In this document: piece after piece, positions 1-9,717 of the stretch | Layout of the letters: every line of letters starts with the position of its first letter | Position numbering within the stretch: position 1 is the stretch's first letter | DNA from: an uncultured Pelagibacteraceae bacterium | GTDB lineage: Bacteria > Pseudomonadota > Alphaproteobacteria > Pelagibacterales > Pelagibacteraceae | Reading direction: 5' to 3' | Assembly (NCBI GenBank): GCA_902523515.1 | Contig: CABYZT010000006.1 | Span: forward strand, 1 to 64,000 | Length of the DNA stretch: 64,000 nt | Made by a program: the position numbers and the translations under genes | The notes under the pieces: model-generated | The model's database searches: none | The model's input: the letters and a program-made list of their open reading frames with translations, nothing else | Told to the model about the DNA's origin: nothing

Positions 1-978
1 AATTTATCTATTAACGATTCTAATCAAATAATAAAAATTGATCAGGCAAATTTCAATTATGTTGACACAGAAAATAAAAAAAATAATTACAATATAAAAA
101 AAGTAGAAGGCCAAAATTATTTAATTGATGGCACTTCATTTAATGCAAATTCTTTAATTTCGAATTTGCTAGATGCCGATAACAAAAAAGAAAACAATCT
201 ATTTGAAAATAATATAAGTATGGACCTAAATTTTGATGAAGTTTACTTGGATAAAATACACTTTGTTAAGGATTTAAAAGGAAAGATAAACATAATTAAC
301 AATAAAGTAGAAGAAGTAGATATTTTAGCCTTTTATAACAATTCACAAAATATAAAATTTACAATTAAAACAAATAATCAGGGTGAAAAAATTACCACCC
401 TTTTTTCATCTAAGGCAAAACCCTTAGTAGATAGATATAAATTCATTAAAGGATTTAAAGATGATAGAGAGGGATATTTAGACTTTTACTCTTTGAAAAA
501 AGATGGAGTTTCAACTTCTAAATTAGTAATTGATAATTTTAAAGTTAAAGAAATTCCAGCACTAGCCAAGTTGTTGGCTCTTGCATCTCTTCAAGGAATA
601 GCAGATTTACTTACAGGAGAGGGTATTAGATTTACAGATTTTGAAATGAATTTTACTAATCAAGATAAATCAATGAAAATTCAAGAATTATATGCAATTG
701 GTCCAGCAATATCTATTTTATTGGAGGGATACATTGAGGAGGATAAATTAATTAGTTTAAGAGGAACCTTGGTTCCAGCGACAACAATCAATAGATCTAT
801 CGCTTCAATACCTTTGCTTGGAGATTTATTGATTGGAAAGAAAATAGGTGATGGTGTTTTTGGAGTCAGCTTTAAAATTAAAGGTCCTCCTAAAGGTTTA
901 GAAACTACTGTAAATCCTATAAAAACTCTAACACCCAGGTTTATTACTAGAACTTTAGAGAAAATTAAAAAAAATTAA
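1..978 (+). CDS. AsmA/YhdP-like envelope protein, C-terminal part (5' truncated by window)
   Basis: The reading frame is open from base 1, so the gene begins upstream of the window; the TTG at 166 is not a real start. The visible 325 residues are rich in beta-strand-like alternation. They end in a block with IPLLGDLLIG, GVFGVSFKIKGP and VNPIKTLTPRF, which resembles the end of alphaproteobacterial AsmA-like/DUF3971 (YhdP) proteins as I remember them. Such proteins are large, inner-membrane-anchored periplasmic proteins implicated in lipid transport to the outer membrane. The N-terminal membrane anchor cannot be seen here. The stop codon interlocks with that of the opposing tyrS in a TTAA sequence. 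Family assignment is fairly firm; exact role is not. Confidence 0.7.
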   Translation, partial: NLSINDSNQIIKIDQANFNYVDTENKKNNYNIKKVEGQNYLIDGTSFNANSLISNLLDADNKKENNLFENNISMDLNFDEVYLDKIHFVKDLKGKINIINNKVEEVDILAFYNNSQNIKFTIKTNNQGEKITTLFSSKAKPLVDRYKFIKGFKDDREGYLDFYSLKKDGVSTSKLVIDNFKVKEIPALAKLLALASLQGIADLLTGEGIRFTDFEMNFTNQDKSMKIQELYAIGPAISILLEGYIEEDKLISLRGTLVPATTINRSIASIPLLGDLLIGKKIGDGVFGVSFKIKGPPKGLETTVNPIKTLTPRFITRTLEKIKKN

Positions 979-2204
979 TTTAATTCTATTTTAATATGTC
1001 TTTTTTTTCCAAGGGAAAGTTTAAGATAATTATCTTTAAATAAATTTTTACTAATTTCAAATTTTTCATCTGAAATAACATCGTCATTAATTTTTACCGC
1101 ATTCCCTTTTATAAGCCTTCTGATTTCGCTTTTCGAGTTTTCTAGTTTAGATAATAAAACAAGGTCTACTATATTTATTTTTTCTTCTATTTTATTTAAT
1201 TGAATATTAACTTTAGGTAAGTTCGAACCCAGAGTGTTTCCGGAGAAAGCTTCTTTTGCTGCTTGCTCAGAATTTTTAGCTGCTTCCTTTCCATGCAACA
1301 TTTCTGTGGTTTTATTAGCAAGTAGTATTTTTAATTCATTTATATCTTTATCTTTAAGTGTTTCTATTTCCTTAATTTCAATTTCAGTAAACATTTTTAA
1401 AAATTTAATTACATCTCTATCATCTATGTTTCTCCAAAATTGCCAATATTCATAAGCTGATAAGTATTTTTCATCTAACCAAATAGCCCCATTTTCAGTT
1501 TTTCCCATTTTAGCACCAGTTGCTAGTGTAATTAAGGGAGTTGTTAAACCAAAAGTTTGATTATTAGAATGTCTTTTAATTAGCTCGACACCATTAACAA
1601 TGTTTCCCCATTGATCTGAACCTCCGATTTGTAAGACACAATTTTCTTTCTTATTTAATTCGAGAAAATCATATGCTTGTAAAATCATATAATTAAACTC
1701 CATATAGCTTAGAGATTGTTCTCTATCTAATCTGAGTTTTACACTATCAAATGTTAGCATTCTATTTATCGTGAAATGTTTTCCGATATCTCTTAAAAAC
1801 GAAATATAATTTAAATTTTTAAGCCAAGTATAATTGTTTACAAATATTGGCTTTGTATTCGGATCATCATTATCTAAAAATTTTTTTAAAATTTTTTTGA
1901 TATTTTTAATATTTTTTTCAATCTCATCCTCACTTAATATTTTTCTAGTTTTATCTTTACCAGATGGATCCCCAATTCTTGTAGTTCCTCCACCAAGTAA
2001 AACTATTGGTCGATGTCCATTTTTTTGAAGTAGTCGTAAACACATTATTTGCAGTAAGCTACCCACATGTAAGCTTTCAGCTGTACAATCAAAACCTATG
2101 TAACCTTTTATCTTTTCTTCATCTAATTGTTTAGATAGCTCATCTTCACTTGTGCATTGATAGAAAAAACCTCTATCTTTAAATTCTTTTAAAAATTTAT
2201 TCAT
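975..2204 (-). CDS. tyrS: Tyrosyl-tRNA synthetase
   Basis: Class I aminoacyl-tRNA synthetase that charges tRNA-Tyr in the cytoplasm. The 409 residues match the usual bacterial TyrS length. The HIGH signature appears as HVGS at residues 46-49 after the GFDCTA segment, and the KMSKS loop as KMGKT at 232-236. LQIGGSDQWGN (191-201) is the typical tyrosine-binding helix region. An S4-type RNA-binding domain follows at about 340-409. Start ATG at 2204. It is divergent from anmK with a 45-base gap and convergent with the AsmA-like gene, with stops overlapping by 4 bases. The same tyrS/anmK divergent pair is common in alphaproteobacteria. Confidence 0.97.
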   Translation of the reverse strand: MNKFLKEFKDRGFFYQCTSEDELSKQLDEEKIKGYIGFDCTAESLHVGSLLQIMCLRLLQKNGHRPIVLLGGGTTRIGDPSGKDKTRKILSEDEIEKNIKNIKKILKKFLDNDDPNTKPIFVNNYTWLKNLNYISFLRDIGKHFTINRMLTFDSVKLRLDREQSLSYMEFNYMILQAYDFLELNKKENCVLQIGGSDQWGNIVNGVELIKRHSNNQTFGLTTPLITLATGAKMGKTENGAIWLDEKYLSAYEYWQFWRNIDDRDVIKFLKMFTEIEIKEIETLKDKDINELKILLANKTTEMLHGKEAAKNSEQAAKEAFSGNTLGSNLPKVNIQLNKIEEKINIVDLVLLSKLENSKSEIRRLIKGNAVKINDDVISDEKFEISKNLFKDNYLKLSLGKKRHIKIELN

Positions 2205-2249
2205 AAGTTTATAGTTACAATATACAAATTTTTTTTAAAAAACATATCA

Positions 2250-3392
2250 ATGAAAAAAAAATTATATACTGCAATCGGACTAATGAGTGGAACATCTATG
2301 GATGGTATTGATTTATCTATAATTAGTTCAGATGGATACGATGAATTTTCAAACATTTTAGATGATTATTATGAGTATGATAAAAATCTTCAGGATCAGT
2401 TAGTTCGATTAAGAGATTTAGTTTTAACAAAGAAAGATCTTTTACAAAATTCAGAAAAATTACGAGAATTAGAGCGTAATTTAACTCTTTTTCATGCCGA
2501 TGCAGTCAATCAATCATTAAAAAAGTATAGAGATCCCATTGATTTGATAGGTTTTCATGGACAAACAATTTTTCATAACCCAAATGAGAAAATTACCAAT
2601 CAATTAGGAGATGGGAAATTATTATCTCAAATGGTCAAAAAAAAAGTCATTTATGATTTTAGACAAGCGGATATTCAAAATAATGGTCAAGGTGCACCTT
2701 TAACACCAATTTTCCATTATATTTTGTCAAAAAAAATCAATCAAAATTTTGATCTTAAATTTCCATTAGGTTTCTTAAATATTGGCGGCATCGCAAATGT
2801 TACAAAAGTTATTAATGACTCTAATAATTTTCTAGATAACCTTTCTGCTTTTGATATAGGTCCTGGTAATTGTTTAATTGATGAATGGGTAAGAAATAAT
2901 TCCAATAAAAAATTTGATAAAAATGGTGAACTAGCTACAGTAGGGAAAGTTGATCAATTAATTTTAAACCAAGCAATAGATAATTTTAAAATAAATTCTT
3001 ACTCCCATTCATTAGATATTAAAAATTTTGATGTATCTTTTGCAAGAGGTTTATCATTAGAAGATGGTTGTGCTACTATAACAGATTTTACAGCATATTC
3101 GATTGCACAAGGTTTAAAATATATTGGTCAAAAAAATAGTATTACATTTTTACTCTGTGGTGGTGGAAGAAAAAATAGTAATTTAATTAATCGTATAAAA
3201 AATTACATATCAAATGAAAATAATATTACTTTGAAATTTATAGATAATTATAATTTAAATGGTGATTATATTGAATCCCAGGCATTTGGATTTTTAGCCA
3301 TAAGGTCTTTTTTAAATTTACCAATTTCTTTTAGCACAACAACTGGATGTAAAGAATTTACGGTGGGTGGAAAACTGGTAGAAAATTTTTAA
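2250..3392 (+). CDS. anmK: Anhydro-N-acetylmuramic acid kinase
   Basis: AnmK phosphorylates and opens 1,6-anhydro-MurNAc released during peptidoglycan turnover, giving MurNAc-6-phosphate for cell-wall recycling. The 380-residue protein opens with the family signature GLMSGTSMDGID (residues 11-22). It also has GFHGQT, the GGIANVT strand-turn, DIGPGN and a CGGGRKN loop near the end, all expected of the acetate/sugar kinase fold. It starts at an ATG 45 bases from the tyrS start, so both genes must share a very short promoter region. Its TAA interlocks with the stop of the opposing hydrolase gene. Confidence 0.95.
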   Translation: MKKKLYTAIGLMSGTSMDGIDLSIISSDGYDEFSNILDDYYEYDKNLQDQLVRLRDLVLTKKDLLQNSEKLRELERNLTLFHADAVNQSLKKYRDPIDLIGFHGQTIFHNPNEKITNQLGDGKLLSQMVKKKVIYDFRQADIQNNGQGAPLTPIFHYILSKKINQNFDLKFPLGFLNIGGIANVTKVINDSNNFLDNLSAFDIGPGNCLIDEWVRNNSNKKFDKNGELATVGKVDQLILNQAIDNFKINSYSHSLDIKNFDVSFARGLSLEDGCATITDFTAYSIAQGLKYIGQKNSITFLLCGGGRKNSNLINRIKNYISNENNITLKFIDNYNLNGDYIESQAFGFLAIRSFLNLPISFSTTTGCKEFTVGGKLVENF

Positions 3393-4045
3393 TATAGTGC
3401 AGTTTCTTTTTTTATATATTTATCAAGATGTTTCATTAAAGAATCACTTGTTTTTGAAAAAAAGTGATTGGCATCTGATATTGCATTAAATTCTACTTTA
3501 ATACCTTTTTGAGCACTTAATCTTTTATCTAATTCTGTAATATATTCTATTGGTACCAATTCATCTTTTTTACCATAAGCAACTAAACCAGAAGTTGGAC
3601 ATGGAGATAAAAAAGAAAAATCATAAACATTTGGTTGAGGTGAAATTGCTATAAACCTGTTTATTTCTGGTCTTCTCATTAATAATTGCATTGCAATTAA
3701 AGATCCAAATGAAAATCCCGAAACCCAACATTGTGAATTGTCAAAATTTTCTCTTTCTAACCAATCTAAAGCAGCTGCTGCGTCAGCAAGTTCGCCTTGA
3801 CCATTATCGAATTCTCCATCGCTTTTACCAACACCTCTGAAATTTACTCTGCACACCGAAAAATCGTTATCCATAAATGTATGGAAAGTATCTACTACTA
3901 CTTTATTATTCATTGTTCCTCCATATTGAGGATGGGGCTGTAACACTAAAGCAATTGGTGAAGTATTTTTTTTACTTTTATAATATCTAGCTTCAAGTCT
4001 TCCTGCAGGACCAGGTATAAATATTTCTAAAATTTTATTGTCCAT
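3389..4045 (-). CDS. Alpha/beta hydrolase (small serine hydrolase)
   Basis: Cytoplasmic 218-residue alpha/beta hydrolase with no signal peptide. The nucleophile elbow is SGFSFGS (G-x-S-x-G). The acid is probably the Asp in YGKKDELVP and the catalytic His is in DANHFF near the C terminus. LQPHPQYGG and RVNFRGVGKSDG are the usual segments before the elbow. This compact form is widespread in alphaproteobacteria and is often annotated only as alpha/beta hydrolase; the substrate cannot be told from sequence. Tail-to-tail with anmK, the stops sharing a TTAA. Upstream lies the iscR promoter region, so it is transcribed away from the suf operon. Confidence 0.85.
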   Translation of the reverse strand: MDNKILEIFIPGPAGRLEARYYKSKKNTSPIALVLQPHPQYGGTMNNKVVVDTFHTFMDNDFSVCRVNFRGVGKSDGEFDNGQGELADAAAALDWLERENFDNSQCWVSGFSFGSLIAMQLLMRRPEINRFIAISPQPNVYDFSFLSPCPTSGLVAYGKKDELVPIEYITELDKRLSAQKGIKVEFNAISDANHFFSKTSDSLMKHLDKYIKKETALY

Positions 4046-4127
4046 AAACGATATTGATTATTATTCTCAAAAAAAATGTACGTTTATCATAAGTCAGCGA
4101 CAATATGTTAGTTTTTTTTTACACTCT

Positions 4128-4152
4128 AAACTTGACCAATTTAGTCAGGTAT
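4128..4152 (+). promoter_or_regulatory. Putative IscR type 1 operator overlapping the iscR -35 box
   Basis: These 25 bases agree at 23 positions with the E. coli IscR type 1 consensus as I remember it (ATASYYGACTRWWWYAGTCRRSTAT). Mismatches are position 2 and the fourth base of the GACT half-site, which reads GACC. The two half-sites, TTGACC and AGTCAGG, flank an AATTT core. The site covers the -35 hexamer, so bound [2Fe-2S]-IscR would block RNA polymerase. That fits negative autoregulation of the downstream iscR-suf operon. Confidence 0.7.
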
Positions 4153-4159
4153 GTATAAA
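4132..4159 (+). promoter_or_regulatory. Sigma-70-type promoter of the iscR-suf operon
   Basis: TTGACC (4132-4137) and TATAAA (4154-4159) are separated by 16 bases, which is close to consensus. Transcription would begin near 4166, leaving a leader of about 17 bases with an AAGGG ribosome site at 4172-4176 before the iscR ATG at 4183. No other promoter is evident inside the suf genes, whose spacing suggests one transcript. Confidence 0.65.
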
Positions 4160-4182
4160 AACCCACAAATTAAGGGTAAAAA

Positions 4183-4608
4183 ATGAAACTTACATCAAAA
4201 GGTAGATATGCTGTAATGGCATTAGTTGATTTAGCTAGGTTTGATAATATCAATCCAGTATCACTAAGAGATATATCATTAAGGCAAGGTATATCTTTAG
4301 ATTACCTAGAGCAAATTTTTTCTAAATTAAAAAAAAACGATATTGTTAAAAGTATTAGAGGAACTCAGGGAGGATACGTTCTTAATAAAAATCCAAATGA
4401 TATAAAATTAACAAATATCTTTCATGCAGTTGATGAAAAAGTAAAAACTGTTCAATGTAAAAAAGAATCTAAAAAAGGATGCAATGGCAAAGCCACAAAG
4501 TGTATTACTCATAATTTATGGGACGAATTAGAGATACACATAAATACATTTTTTGAAAATAAAAGCCTAAAAGATTTATTAAACAACAACAAAGAAACAA
4601 GAGTTTAG
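4183..4608 (+). CDS. iscR: Rrf2-family Fe-S cluster regulator IscR
   Basis: Transcription factor that senses Fe-S cluster supply. The N terminus [18 protein letters not shown] and the winged helix (about residues 1-80) are typical of Rrf2/IscR. The cluster-binding region at about 92-110 has three Cys plus the His of CITH, the same C-C-C-H ligand set as E. coli IscR. The Cys-Cys spacings are slightly longer here (seven and six residues between cysteines). First gene of the suf operon, with one base to sufB. A near-consensus IscR operator overlaps its promoter, so it probably represses its own operon when clusters are abundant. Confidence 0.92.
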   Translation: MKLTSKGRYAVMALVDLARFDNINPVSLRDISLRQGISLDYLEQIFSKLKKNDIVKSIRGTQGGYVLNKNPNDIKLTNIFHAVDEKVKTVQCKKESKKGCNGKATKCITHNLWDELEIHINTFFENKSLKDLLNNNKETRV

Positions 4609-4609
4609 A

Positions 4610-6052
4610 ATGGATTACAGACAAAAAGAAATAAATAATTTAAAAGACTATAAATATGGTTTTTCGACAGACATAGAAAATATTCAAGCTCCAAAAGGCT
4701 TGAATGAAGATGTCATTAAATTTATATCTAATATTAAAAATGAACCTGCATGGATGCTTGAGTTTAGACTAAAAGCTTTTGAAAGATTTAAGGTATTAAA
4801 AGAACCTGACTGGCAGAAACCTAAATTTCCAAAAATAGATTATCAAGATTTATATTATTATTCTGCACCTAAAAGTATGAAAGATAAGCCAAAGAGCTTA
4901 GATGAACTAGATCCTAAACTTTTAGAAACTTATAAGAAACTTGGAATTCCTTTGCAAGAGCAAGCGAGATTAAATGGAATAGCTGTTGATGCTGTATTTG
5001 ATTCAGTTTCTGTAGCCACTACATTTAAAGATGAATTAACTAAACAAGGAATTATATTTTGCCCTATATCAGAGGCAATTCAAAATCACCCTGAATTAGT
5101 AAAAAAATATCTAGGATCTGTAATTCCAACAAGTGACCATTTTTTTGCAACATTAAATTCAGCAGTTTTTACAGATGGTTCATTTGTATACATTCCAGAA
5201 GGTGTTAGATGTCCAATGGAACTATCAACTTATTTTAGAATTAATGCATCTAATACAGGTCAATTTGAAAGAACTTTAATTATTGCAGATAAAGGGAGTT
5301 ATGTAAGTTACTTAGAGGGATGTACAGCTCCAATGAGAGATGAAAATCAATTACATGCTGCTAATGTAGAGCTAGTTGCGCTCGATGATGCAGAAATAAA
5401 ATATTCAACTGTTCAGAACTGGTATCCAGGTGATCAAGATGGCAAAGGTGGAATTTATAATTTCGTAACCAAAAGAGGTTTATGCAAAGGTAAAAATTCT
5501 AAAATTTCATGGACACAAGTTGAAACAGGTTCTGCAATTACCTGGAAGTATCCTAGTTGTATTCTTAAAGGAGATAACTCTGTTGGTGAGTTCTATTCAA
5601 TAGCTATTACTAACAATCATCAAAAAGCAGATACAGGTACCAAAATGATCCATCTAGGTAAAAATACTAAAAGTAAAATAATTTCTAAAGGAATATCAGC
5701 AGGTAGTTCAGATATGACATATAGGGGTTTAGTTGATATTTCATCAAAAGCTAAAAATTCAACTAATTATACTCAGTGTGACTCTTTATTAATGGGTAAC
5801 AAATGTGGAGCTCACACTGTTCCTTATATAAAAAATAAAAACTCTGAGTCCAATATTGCTCATGAGGCAACCACATCCAAGATTAGTGAAGAGCAGCTAC
5901 ATTATTGTCAACAAAGAGGATTAAATCCAGAGGAAGCTGTTGGCTTAATTGTTAACGGTTTTTGTAAGGAAGTACTACAACAATTACCTATGGAATTTGC
6001 TGTAGAAGCGCAAAAACTTGTAGGTATCAGTCTGGAAGGAAGTGTTGGTTAA
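4610..6052 (+). CDS. sufB: Fe-S cluster assembly protein SufB
   Basis: Core scaffold subunit of the SufBC2D complex, on which Fe-S clusters are built in the cytoplasm. The 480 residues are full length for the family. The beta-helix region contains well conserved SufB segments such as [28 protein letters not shown] and the C-terminal [20 protein letters not shown], which ends in the SufC-binding helices. It begins one base after the iscR stop, and the true sufC start overlaps its stop region. Nothing is missing or truncated. Confidence 0.97.
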   Translation: MDYRQKEINNLKDYKYGFSTDIENIQAPKGLNEDVIKFISNIKNEPAWMLEFRLKAFERFKVLKEPDWQKPKFPKIDYQDLYYYSAPKSMKDKPKSLDELDPKLLETYKKLGIPLQEQARLNGIAVDAVFDSVSVATTFKDELTKQGIIFCPISEAIQNHPELVKKYLGSVIPTSDHFFATLNSAVFTDGSFVYIPEGVRCPMELSTYFRINASNTGQFERTLIIADKGSYVSYLEGCTAPMRDENQLHAANVELVALDDAEIKYSTVQNWYPGDQDGKGGIYNFVTKRGLCKGKNSKISWTQVETGSAITWKYPSCILKGDNSVGEFYSIAITNNHQKADTGTKMIHLGKNTKSKIISKGISAGSSDMTYRGLVDISSKAKNSTNYTQCDSLLMGNKCGAHTVPYIKNKNSESNIAHEATTSKISEEQLHYCQQRGLNPEEAVGLIVNGFCKEVLQQLPMEFAVEAQKLVGISLEGSVG

Positions 6053-6053
6053 T

Positions 6054-6788
6054 GTGCTTAAAATAAGTAATTTAAATGCAACCATCGATAATAAGTCTAT
6101 TTTAAACGGGCTATCCTTAGATATAAATCCCGGTGAGGTTCATGCAATTATGGGACCTAATGGATCTGGAAAAAGCACATTATCAAATATTCTATCTGGA
6201 AAAAAAGGTTATGAAGTTTCTGGGGAAGTTCTTTTTGAAGAAAAAGATTTATTTGAGCTTGAAACAGAGGAAAGAGCACACAAGGGTATATTTTTAGCTT
6301 TCCAATATCCTTTAGAAATTCCAGGTGTAAATACAAATATATTTTTAAAAACTTCTTTAAATGCCGTAAGAAAAGCGAGAGGTGAGAAAGAGTTGGATGC
6401 CATTGAGTTTCTAAAATTGGTAAAAGAAAAATCTAAAGAATTAAAATTTGATGAGGAAAAATTAAACAGACAATTAAATGTTGGTTTTTCTGGAGGTGAA
6501 AAAAAGAAAAATGAAATTTTACAGATGTCCTTGCTAGCTCCAAAACTTTCAATTTTAGATGAAACAGATTCTGGTCTAGATATTGATGCTTTAAAGATTG
6601 TTGCAGATGGAGTTAACACATTAAGAGATAAAAATAATTCATTTTTAATTATTACACACTACCAAAGATTACTTGATTATATAAAACCTGATTTTGTTCA
6701 TGTTTTGATGAATGGAAAAATTGTAAAATCTGGTGGTCCAGATTTAGCTTTAGAATTAGAAAAAAAAGGATATGAAAATTTTAATTAA
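6054..6788 (+). CDS. sufC: Fe-S assembly ATPase SufC
   Basis: ABC-type ATPase that drives conformational change in SufBC2D. Walker A is GPNGSGKST, the signature is FSGGEKKKNEI, and Walker B runs LSILDETDSGLDIDA, a SufC hallmark with Asp-Glu-Thr instead of the usual Asp-Glu-Pro. I place the start at the GTG at 6054, giving MLKISNLNATI, the usual SufC N terminus, with a GGAAGGA ribosome site at 6034-6040. An earlier in-frame GTG at 6042 would add four residues but leaves no room for a ribosome site. Ends immediately before the sufD ATG. Confidence 0.95.
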   Translation: MLKISNLNATIDNKSILNGLSLDINPGEVHAIMGPNGSGKSTLSNILSGKKGYEVSGEVLFEEKDLFELETEERAHKGIFLAFQYPLEIPGVNTNIFLKTSLNAVRKARGEKELDAIEFLKLVKEKSKELKFDEEKLNRQLNVGFSGGEKKKNEILQMSLLAPKLSILDETDSGLDIDALKIVADGVNTLRDKNNSFLIITHYQRLLDYIKPDFVHVLMNGKIVKSGGPDLALELEKKGYENFN

Positions 6789-8036
6789 ATGAAAGAACAA
6801 TTACAAAAAGATTTTTATAATAGTATTAAAAATTTAAGTTTATCTCAAAAAGATATTGAGATAAAAAAATTTTGTTTAGACAATTTTATAGACAAAGGTT
6901 TTCCAAATAAAAAAGAAGAAGATTGGAAATTTTCAGATTTGAAACAAATAATAAAAAATAATATTGGAGAACTTAGTTTTTATAATGATAAAGCTTCTAA
7001 TAATAAAGTTGATACCTCTGTATTTTTAGATGCATTAGAGCACAATAAAATAGTTTTTATAAATGGTAGAATTGAAAAAATTGATTTTGAATATGAAAAA
7101 AAAGATCAAATAGAAATAATTGATCAATCAGAAACTATAAATGAATTTGAAAATAGCAATTCATTATCTGACTTAAATAATGCCTTTACTAATAAATGTT
7201 TTAAAATATTGGTAAAAAAAGGTTATCAGTTAGCAAAACCTCTTATTATCTATCATACAACAAATTCAAAAATTTGGTCGAAAAACATTAATTTACGGCT
7301 TAATTTTGAACTAGATAAAAATAGCTCGTTAAGATTAATTGATTTGTTTAATGATACATCTGAAAAGAATTTTTTAAATATATTTTATAACTTTGAATTA
7401 AAGGAAAATGCTGTTTTAAAAAACTATAAAGTAGATAAATTTGAGAATAAAAATATTAAGTATTCTTTTAATAATATTGATCAAGATAAGAACAGTATTT
7501 CTGAAACATTTATTTTATCTTCTGGATCAAATTTTTCTAAAAATGAGATAAACTGTAATTTAAAAGGAGTTTATGCATCAGCTTTTGTTAATGGTGTTTT
7601 TTCATTGAATAATGATAAACATCACGAAATTAGATCAATAATAAATCACTTAACTGAAAATACAAAAAGTTATCAATTAATTAAAAGTGTCTTAGAACAA
7701 AGCTCTAAAGCTGTGTATCAAGGCAAAATATTTGTAAATTCAGATGCTCAGAAAACTGATGGATACCAATTGAGCAAAGCAATATTGTTAAATAAAGAAT
7801 CGGAGTTTAATGCCAAGCCAGAACTAGAAATTTATGCTGATGACGTTAAGTGTTCGCATGGCTCAGCATCAGGCAGTTTAAATGAGGACTCTATATTTTA
7901 TTTAATGTCTAGAGGTTTAAGTTATCAGCAATCAAGAGAGCTATTAATCAATGGTTTTCTGCTTGACGTTGTGGAAAAAATTACTGACTCAGATATAAAA
8001 AACTTAATAAAAAATATGCTTGGAATTAAAGAATGA
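6789..8036 (+). CDS. sufD: Fe-S cluster assembly protein SufD
   Basis: Partner of SufB in the SufBC2D scaffold, thought to help iron entry. The 415 residues follow the family pattern: a variable N-terminal helical part with the KKEEDWKFSDL motif (about 40-52), a beta-helix core, and the conserved C-terminal CSHGSASGSLNEDSIFYLMSRG block with the cysteine-histidine pair. Start codon abuts the sufC stop; its own stop overlaps the sufS start by four bases. The N-terminal half is very rich in Lys, Asn and Asp, as expected for the base composition. Confidence 0.94.
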   Translation: MKEQLQKDFYNSIKNLSLSQKDIEIKKFCLDNFIDKGFPNKKEEDWKFSDLKQIIKNNIGELSFYNDKASNNKVDTSVFLDALEHNKIVFINGRIEKIDFEYEKKDQIEIIDQSETINEFENSNSLSDLNNAFTNKCFKILVKKGYQLAKPLIIYHTTNSKIWSKNINLRLNFELDKNSSLRLIDLFNDTSEKNFLNIFYNFELKENAVLKNYKVDKFENKNIKYSFNNIDQDKNSISETFILSSGSNFSKNEINCNLKGVYASAFVNGVFSLNNDKHHEIRSIINHLTENTKSYQLIKSVLEQSSKAVYQGKIFVNSDAQKTDGYQLSKAILLNKESEFNAKPELEIYADDVKCSHGSASGSLNEDSIFYLMSRGLSYQQSRELLINGFLLDVVEKITDSDIKNLIKNMLGIKE

Positions 8037-9250
8037 ATATTGATCAAATAAAAAAAGAATTTCCAATTTTTGATGAAAAAATTCAAAATAATGATCTAGT
8101 TTATTTAGATAGTGCAAATTCTTCACAAAAACCAAAAATAGTTGTGGATAGAATTAATGAATTTTATACCAAACAATTTTCAAACGTTGGAAGAAGTGTT
8201 CATTATCTTGCTGTAGCAGCAACAAATTTATACGAAAACACAAGATCATCAGTTCAAAAATATATCAACGCTAAAGATAAAAATGAAATTGTTTTTACAA
8301 AAGGTGCTACAGAAGCATTAAATTTAGTTGCTAATACATTAGGCCAAAGTTACCTACAGGAGGGTGATGAAGTATTAATTACGGAACTTGAGCATCATTC
8401 AAATTATGTGCCATGGCATTTCTTAAGAAAATCAAAAAATATAAAAATTAATTTTGCTGAAATAAATAAAGAAGCTGAAATTACACTTGAAGAAATAGAA
8501 AAGAAAATAACTCCAAAAACAAAATTAATTTCTATTACTCATCTGTCGAACGTAACAGGTTCAATTTTACCCGTAAAAGAAATTACCCAGCTTGCACATT
8601 CAAAAGGAATAATTGTTGTAGTCGATGGATGTCAGGGAGCACCACATTTAAAACTAGATATGCAAGATTTAGATTGTGATTTCTATGCAATTTCATGTCA
8701 CAAAATGTATGGACCTACAGGTTTGGGAGTTCTATATGGCAAAAAAAAATGGTTAGAAGAATTACCTCCATACCAAGGTGGTGGAGGAATGATAAATGAA
8801 GTTAAAAAAGATAGGATTTCCTATGGTGAACTACCTAATAAATACGAGGCTGGTACTATGGCTACAGCACAAGTAATTGCTTTTGACCAATCAATAAAAT
8901 TTTTAGAAAGCATTGGCATAGAAAATGTTATGAAACATGAAGCTGATTTAGTTGAATATGGGCAAGAACTATTACAAAAAAATAACTCAGTTAAACTTAT
9001 CGGAAATCCAAAAAATAAAGGAGGGGTTTTATCATTCACTATAGAAGGAGTTCACCCTCATGATATAGCAACTATCTTGGATGAAGATGGGGTTGCAATA
9101 AGAGCAGGACATCATTGCTGTCAAATTCTACATGATAAATTAAATATTCCAGCAAGTGCAAGAGCATCAGTTGGCATATATAATACAAAAGAGGATTTAG
9201 ATCAGTTGAATGAGTCAATTAACAACTGTAAAAAAATATTTAATTTATAA
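8033..9250 (+). CDS. sufS: Cysteine desulfurase SufS
   Basis: PLP-dependent group II cysteine desulfurase that supplies persulfide sulfur to the Suf system. The internal aldimine Lys is in SCHKMYGPTG and the catalytic Cys in RAGHHCCQ near residue 363. The Asp of VVDGCQGAPH binds the PLP ring nitrogen. The 405-residue length is normal. It overlaps sufD by ATGA, and its stop overlaps the next start. Because sufU, not sufE, lies next, sulfur transfer is probably to SufU. Confidence 0.96.
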   Translation: MNIDQIKKEFPIFDEKIQNNDLVYLDSANSSQKPKIVVDRINEFYTKQFSNVGRSVHYLAVAATNLYENTRSSVQKYINAKDKNEIVFTKGATEALNLVANTLGQSYLQEGDEVLITELEHHSNYVPWHFLRKSKNIKINFAEINKEAEITLEEIEKKITPKTKLISITHLSNVTGSILPVKEITQLAHSKGIIVVVDGCQGAPHLKLDMQDLDCDFYAISCHKMYGPTGLGVLYGKKKWLEELPPYQGGGGMINEVKKDRISYGELPNKYEAGTMATAQVIAFDQSIKFLESIGIENVMKHEADLVEYGQELLQKNNSVKLIGNPKNKGGVLSFTIEGVHPHDIATILDEDGVAIRAGHHCCQILHDKLNIPASARASVGIYNTKEDLDQLNESINNCKKIFNL

Positions 9251-9714
9251 TGAATTTAAAAGAACTTTATCAAGAAATTATATTAGAACACGGTAAGAAT
9301 CCAAGAAATCTTAGAAAGACAGAAGGTTTTAATAAAGACGCCAAAGGTAACAATCCACTTTGTGGTGATAATGTTCATGTTTATTTAAAACTAAATGGAC
9401 AAAAAATTGTAGAAGATGCATCCTTCGAAGGGAGTGGTTGTGCGATTTCAATGGCTTCAGCTTCTATAATGACAGATTTAATTAAAGGAAAAAATGAGCA
9501 TGAGGCTAAAGAGATAGTTGAGGATTTTTTAGGAATGATAAAGGAAAATCCTGAATTAAAATCTAAGTATTTGAGTGAAGATGAAAAAACTAAACTAATG
9601 TGTTTATCTGGTGTTAAGCAATATCCAATGAGAGTTAAGTGTGCAACTTTATCTTGGCATACAATGGTTTCTGCTTTTGATGAAAAAACTGAGGAAGTAA
9701 AAACGGAAAATTAA
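9250..9714 (+). CDS. sufU: SufU sulfur-transfer protein
   Basis: IscU-like protein that in the Suf systems studied accepts persulfide from SufS using a zinc-bound cysteine, so it replaces SufE. The ligands are visible as Cys-Gly-Asp in NPLCGDNV (about residue 38), Cys in GSGCAISMAS (about 64) and Cys in VKCATLSWH (about 127). The segment before the third Cys is longer than in IscU, which is diagnostic of SufU. 154 residues, full length. Start and stop are tightly packed between sufS and sufT. Confidence 0.93.
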   Translation: MNLKELYQEIILEHGKNPRNLRKTEGFNKDAKGNNPLCGDNVHVYLKLNGQKIVEDASFEGSGCAISMASASIMTDLIKGKNEHEAKEIVEDFLGMIKENPELKSKYLSEDEKTKLMCLSGVKQYPMRVKCATLSWHTMVSAFDEKTEEVKTEN

Positions 9715-9717
9715 ATT

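Noticed and set aside
6042..6053. Upstream GTG start for sufC
   Set aside because: It lies one base after the GGAAGGA ribosome site, which cannot serve it, and adds four residues not seen in SufC proteins. The GTG at 6054 gives the standard N terminus.
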